This document shows, piece by piece, positions 5,156-5,680 of a stretch of 5,680 bases of DNA (position 1 is its first letter; the number at the start of each line of letters is the position of its first letter). The stretch is from an uncultured Eubacteriales bacterium (GTDB lineage Bacteria; Bacillota; Clostridia; UBA1381; UBA9506), in NCBI GenBank assembly GCA_900545185.1, contig UQYH01000134.1, positions 1 through 5,680 of the forward strand, read 5' to 3'. The notes under the pieces were generated by a model. The model was not told where the DNA came from. It did not search any database and saw nothing but the letters and a program-made list of their open reading frames with translations. The position numbers and the translations under genes are program-made.

Positions 5156-5680
5156 TCTGTTTCAGTCCTTTCCTGTCTGTCAAAATCATCCGTATTAGTC
5201 TGTTTCACATTGTACCACAAATATACATACCCGTCAATAAAATAAAAAAATTTAAACCGGTTTCCTGTTTTTTCTTCCTTTAACCAGTATTTCCCCGGAA
5301 GCAGCCCCGAAAATATTATCCTACCATCTTGACTCGTCTGACTTTCCAGGATTTTCTGTCGACTTTCATCGTACAGACCAAATATCACATTCTCCAACGG
5401 CTTTCCATCTGCGGAGGATTTCATAATCTGTATACTACATTTATGCAATTCATTTGTCACCCTGAAAACAGGATTACTGTATTTCAATCCGTCTTCTCCC
5501 AAAAACGATGCACTTTCACCCTCATCTGCCAGATTGATGATAACTGATTCCCCAGGGTAATTGTTCAGCCGTCTTCCATCAGCATCATCGACATACCCCT
5601 GTAGCAAATAGCCTTCTGCTGCCTTTGTTTCTCGAATTGCAATTGTTCCAAGAGGCAGTACCGCCTTCCCCATCCTATCC
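5119..5680 (-). CDS. Truncated SpaA/Cna-B-type surface adhesin, 5' part beyond window
   Basis: Fragment of a cell-wall adhesin or pilin-like protein built from prealbumin-like repeats. The frame is open at the right edge; numbering is from an internal Met at 5673. LPLGTIAIRETKAAEGYLL (6-24) is a Cna-B/SpaA strand signature, and that domain ends at VFRVTNE, where Asn74 fits an isopeptide Asn. A second domain begins CSIQIMK (Lys85), continues KPLENVIFGLYD (91-102) and GRIIFSGLLPGKYWLKEEKT (117-136), but breaks off where APEGY-like residues and the last strand should follow. The remaining 48 residues are translated from the flavodiiron promoter, leader and first codons, with no LPXTG motif, membrane helix or positive tail. 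The real gene part is about 5270-5680. Codon use differs from the neighbours: only 1 of 14 glycine codons in that part is GGC. It is either a pseudogene made by rearrangement or a chimeric join. Confidence 0.7.
   Translation of the reverse strand, partial: DRMGKAVLPLGTIAIRETKAAEGYLLQGYVDDADGRRLNNYPGESVIINLADEGESASFLGEDGLKYSNPVFRVTNELHKCSIQIMKSSADGKPLENVIFGLYDESRQKILESQTSQDGRIIFSGLLPGKYWLKEEKTGNRFKFFYFIDGYVYLWYNVKQTNTDDFDRQERTETEWKLQRIFAISA
5166..5174 (-). promoter_or_regulatory. Ribosome binding site of the flavodiiron gene
   Basis: AGGAAAGGA on the - strand, with its last base 10 bases before the ATG at 5155-5153. It supports that ATG as the start. Confidence 0.6.
5209..5237 (-). promoter_or_regulatory. 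Sigma-A promoter of the flavodiiron gene
   Basis: On the - strand TTGACG (5237-5232) and TACAAT (5214-5209) are separated by exactly 17 bases, each one base off consensus, with a TG dinucleotide one base before the -10 (extended -10) and an AT-rich tract upstream of the -35. Transcription would begin near 5202, giving a leader of roughly 47 bases. No clear operator palindrome is seen in the leader. The promoter lies inside the reading frame that continues from the adhesin fragment, which argues that this part of that frame is not true coding sequence. Confidence 0.8.

Noticed and set aside
5156..5208. Riboswitch or long structured leader of the flavodiiron gene
   Set aside because: The leader is only about 47 bases and shows no strong hairpin or known aptamer motif.

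Overview
The window looks like chromosomal DNA of an anaerobic Bacillota, most likely a gut-type Clostridia related to Oscillospirales or Christensenellales. The grounds are a Clostridia-type citrate synthase, a class A flavodiiron protein, a cytoplasmic GH20-like hexosaminidase, medium GC, and GTAGGG-headed palindromic repeats between the genes. The lineage is inferred from protein style and not tested by any search.

Layout, left to right. Bases 1-50 are GC-rich (33 of 50) and look foreign to what follows. Citrate synthase (gltA) is on the + strand, ends at 1395, and has an uncertain 5' end. A short convergent gap (1396-1573) holds a perfect 14-bp hairpin and a 25-nt repeat. A GH20-like hexosaminidase is on the - strand (1574-3430). 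A 573-bp gene-free region (3431-4003) is packed with repeats: two 19-bp direct repeats near the hexosaminidase promoter, two copies of a 32-nt direct repeat, two more copies of the hairpin family, one more copy of the 25-nt repeat, and an inverted pair of 27-nt REP-like units. The flavodiiron protein is on the - strand (4004-5155), with a near-consensus sigma-A promoter at 5209-5237. At the right edge, on the - strand, is the 3' part of a SpaA/Cna-B-type surface adhesin gene. Its reading frame loses homology near 5270 and then runs through the flavodiiron promoter and gene start.

The three intact genes do not form one pathway: gltA feeds acetyl-CoA into citrate, the hexosaminidase would process imported amino-sugar glycans, and the flavodiiron protein detoxifies O2 or NO. 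They appear to be separate transcription units. I see no convincing new multi-gene system. The most interesting material is the repeats, which flank the hexosaminidase gene at a constant 2108-bp offset and whose stems vary in a compensatory way, and the two edges, which look like junctions with DNA of different composition (assembly chimera or real rearrangement).
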